Below are positions 62,401 to 64,000 of a stretch of DNA of 64,000 bases, piece after piece. Each line of letters starts with the position of its first letter. Position 1 is the first letter of the stretch. The notes under the pieces are model-generated. The model ran no database searches. It worked only from the letters and a program-made list of their open reading frames with translations, and was not told where the DNA came from. The translations under genes were made by a program, and so were the position numbers. The stretch comes from Planococcus citri (taxonomy: Eukaryota > Arthropoda > Insecta > Hemiptera > Pseudococcidae), in the NCBI RefSeq assembly GCF_950023065.1, contig NC_088677.1, positions 27,797,230-27,861,229 of the forward strand, read 5' to 3'.

Positions 62401-63412
62401 GAAATCGAAAACAGTTTTCATCAATTCCAAGTAATCGTTCACCGAATCGATAATTTGTACGGTAAAATCAGAATCATCTACCTGTCAACATTTAAACGTT
62501 CGGTTTGTTTAGTTTTTTTTTGTTCGAGCATCGGTAATATGTAGATATAAATCGTAAATGAATCTATAAATTAATTGATAATAACTCGCGTCGTACTTTA
62601 TATACGTAGGTACCGAGTTTTTCTATCGAACATTTCAAATCCGGCACGATGGAATAAGTCTGAATCGTTTTCGTCAGTTCGTAAATTTTGTCGGTGATGT
62701 TTTCCGGTGCGGGTCCTGTCAACGAATAAGCATCGATGAGTTACGAGCCAACGATAATATACTTTCTGATTTTATTGAGTAAGTACTTATACCTATCCTA
62801 TAGCTAGTAGCTACGTATTAATTTTATAAAAATGTACCATAATTACCTCCATTTTCGATGTTATACTTGATGCCGAAGTCATTGTCGGGGCCACCGGGGT
62901 TATGGCTCGCTGTCAATATGATTCCGCCGATAACCTGGTATTTTCGAATAATGCAAGATACAGCCGGAGTCGATAAAATACCATTCTGCCCGATTATCAA
63001 TTTTGCCACCTATAATAATACGAGTAAGAGTGAGAAAACTATACGTATACTCGGAGTCGAAATAACATTCGTACGGAGTGAAGTTACGTGAAAATAGCGA
63101 TACACAGCCATACCTAATTACATTACTAATGATAAGAATACGTTCTTAAAAAAAGTATTAAAAACTTACTTTATTTGCGGCGGCTATCTTAATGATGATG
63201 TCGACGGCTTCGGCACTGTAGTAGCGACCATCGCCGCCAACTACCAACGTACATCCGGCTAACCTATCACCCACAGCGGATAGAATGCACTGAACGAAAT
63301 TCTCGGTATAATGTTGTTGCTGGAACACTTTTACCGCTTTCCGCAAACCGCTGGTTCCAGGTTTTTGACCCTCAAACACTCTAGACGTAATCTGAATCGA
63401 TTTAAGCGACAT
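53492..63412 (-). CDS. Pgm1: phosphoglucomutase 1
   Basis: Cytosolic enzyme interconverting glucose 1-phosphate and glucose 6-phosphate, linking glycogen or trehalose metabolism to glycolysis. Eleven exons (high to low): 63412-63170, 63009-62847, 62716-62606, 62481-62322, 62221-62031, 56964-56810, 54534-54424, 54302-54162, 54083-53900, 53814-53656, 53557-53492. They encode 560 residues, as in human PGM1 (562), ending PTVIT. All catalytic parts are present: phosphoserine loop TASHNPGG (S116), metal loop DGDGDR (286-291, split by the 5 kb intron), sugar loop CGEESFG (372-378) and phosphate loop RLSGTGSSGATIR (501-513). The start is the ATG before SLKSIQ; the in-frame stretch further upstream has no ATG. 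One oddity: exon 3 carries five T (62700-62704) where four are needed, shifting the frame between PAPE and NIT; everything after it is conserved in the other frame. Assembly error is more likely than a dead gene. Confidence 0.93.
54850..56605. mobile_element. nested repeat element in Pgm intron 6 (outer element)
   Basis: AGGCATGAAATCCACT at the left (about 54851) pairs with AGTGATCGAATTTCATGCCT at the right (about 56583-56602), and AGTGAC/GTCACT phrases repeat just inside both ends. The outer element encloses the foldback copy at 54963-56338, which looks like a later insertion. No clear target duplication. Confidence 0.5.
54963..56338. mobile_element. second, truncated copy of the foldback element
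   Basis: Same family as 37306-39346: ATTGCACCCCCTCCCCGGCG, then ACTTACAAAATGGCGGTCCT, then the CTGGAGCCTCCAGC-type units, then an inverted arm ending at GATCTACCTTTGTGCGGTTT. The tandem core is shorter and the right arm lacks about its last 150-250 bases. It lies between Pgm exons 6 and 7. No protein is encoded. Confidence 0.8.
57245..58145. repeat. degenerate tandem repeat with TTTGACGGGGAAAT
   Basis: About eight loosely spaced units of about 100-130 bp containing GATTTGATGGGGAAAT, then CATGTTTAGTSAG-like sequence, then GATTTTCAAAAATTATTAAT. A local duplication covers about 57695-57735 and 57752-57792. Lies in the large Pgm intron 5. Confidence 0.65.
58370..58690. repeat. fragment of the foldback family
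   Basis: Carries the family phrases CTCCATTTGATGAAATTTTG, GCTGGAGGTTCCAAAATGAC and TTGAACCCACCTGCAG in the same order as the tandem core at 38.0-38.8 kb. No termini are present. Confidence 0.65.
59313..60690. repeat. giant hairpin with ~550-bp arms
   Basis: The left arm (59313-59910) and right arm (60075-60690) are inverted copies, with matching blocks such as TTTGATCAAAACTGATTT, AAATGGCGCTGTAAGTGG, TTTGGGTGAAACGTTTGA and TCCACGGCCC. The motif CACGAATATGACGTCAG or its complement occurs four times, plus a variant at about 59985, so the arms themselves contain internal duplications. Frames found on the two arms are mirror images of each other, not genes. Confidence 0.85.
60828..61215. repeat. 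three spaced copies of GCGAAGCGAGGGCAAAAG
   Basis: Copies at about 60832, 61023 and 61198, about 175-190 bp apart, each followed by ATTTGTAGTTCAAAAAGTAG-like sequence. Other copies of this motif occur at 16969, 17136 and 19277. Confidence 0.65.
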
Positions 63413-64000
63413 GGTTGCTCGCGCAAGAACCAAGAACCGATGCCAGCGAAAAGTTCAACAACCTGCGAAACAAAAATTATTATTGTTACTCGGTATAAAA
63501 ATTTCTCCGGTTTTATTGCGAGTTCCGACGGACAAAGCTTACGTTATGAAAACGAAAATTACACGCGAGATCAAAAATCTAGCAACTCTAACTGTTGAAT
63601 CAAAACTTTGCAAGATATAAAACGAATGACATTCAGGTTATACGTATGTACCTATTCAATTGGTTATTAAGTAAGAGTGGAAAAAAAATACGTAAGAAAG
63701 AGAGACGGATAGATAGAAAGACAGAAAAAAAGAAAACGAAAAAGTACGAGAAATCAGTAAACAACATTCGAAACAGATAGGCTTTGGCTTATCGATGTGC
63801 GGCAGCGGTCGCTCAAGACTATAGATAATTTCAAAAAGAAAAATTCCATACACTCGTTACGAAAAATTATTACGAACTCGTTTCACGTGGCAGACGGAGA
63901 CACATTCGTGATTTTTCTTTTACGTATAGCTTCGACCATATTGTTGCGCTATACCGATGAAAAATTCTCATACTGTTTTTGACGAAAACTTGCCAATTTA
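63413..64000 (-). promoter_or_regulatory. Pgm 5' UTR and upstream region
   Basis: On the minus strand a TTTCGCAG acceptor (cag at 63463-63465) lies about 50 bases before the Pgm start codon, so a 5' UTR intron is likely and the promoter would be further right, perhaps off the window. No other gene is recognised here. Confidence 0.4.

Overview
This is a stretch of an AT-rich animal nuclear genome. The conserved genes (an ionotropic receptor, COP1, mitochondrial L14, phosphoglucomutase) have GT-AG introns and read as insect proteins. A sap-sucking hemipteran such as a scale insect or mealybug is my best guess, from the COP1 gene, the TA-rich composition and the endless GTAGGTA/TACCTACC runs, but that is inference. 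Genes are sparse. Most of the window is intergenic or intronic DNA loaded with small non-autonomous transposons, inverted repeats and satellites.

Layout. 1-1.8 kb: AT-rich tandem repeats and a tRNA-like SINE head. 1.8-3.3 kb (+): the last seven exons of an ionotropic receptor gene whose 5' part lies off the left edge. 3.9-5.8 kb (-): an intronless COP1 E3 ubiquitin ligase ORF, convergent with the receptor. 6.5-9.7 kb: a transposon cluster (a 1.15 kb copia-type mini LTR element with identical LTRs, a palindromic MITE, a long-TIR element with a 9-bp duplication) lying between two perfect 54-bp inverted repeats. 10.2-10.6 kb (+): mRpL14. 12.7-13.5 kb: three copies of a ~270-bp unit. 16.7-18.4 kb (+): a gene for an acidic protein, split after codon 19 by a 923-bp hAT element with a clean 8-bp duplication. 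19.2-20.6 kb: a decayed hAT-like element. 23.0-25.7 kb: a dyad-rich TGGTGACTTCTTGGTGACAG-type satellite. 27.3 kb: a possible lone first coding exon. 31.6-34.6 kb: several inverted-repeat elements. 37.3-39.3 kb: a 2 kb foldback element. 43.9-44.9 kb: two textbook MITEs (hAT, Harbinger). 46.5-48.1 kb (-): a three-exon gene for a Cys-motif protein with a large low-complexity insertion. 53.5-63.4 kb (-): phosphoglucomutase in 11 exons, whose introns hold further foldback, hAT and hairpin elements.

The genes are unrelated in function (chemo/thermosensation, ubiquitin signalling, mitochondrial translation, glucose phosphate metabolism), as usual for an animal chromosome. The most interesting material is (1) several very long hairpin-forming elements, two from one family, able in principle to make dsRNA, (2) the hAT insertion splitting a host ORF, (3) a one-base homopolymer frameshift in otherwise perfectly conserved phosphoglucomutase, and (4) the mini copia element with its half-tRNA primer site and identical LTRs.
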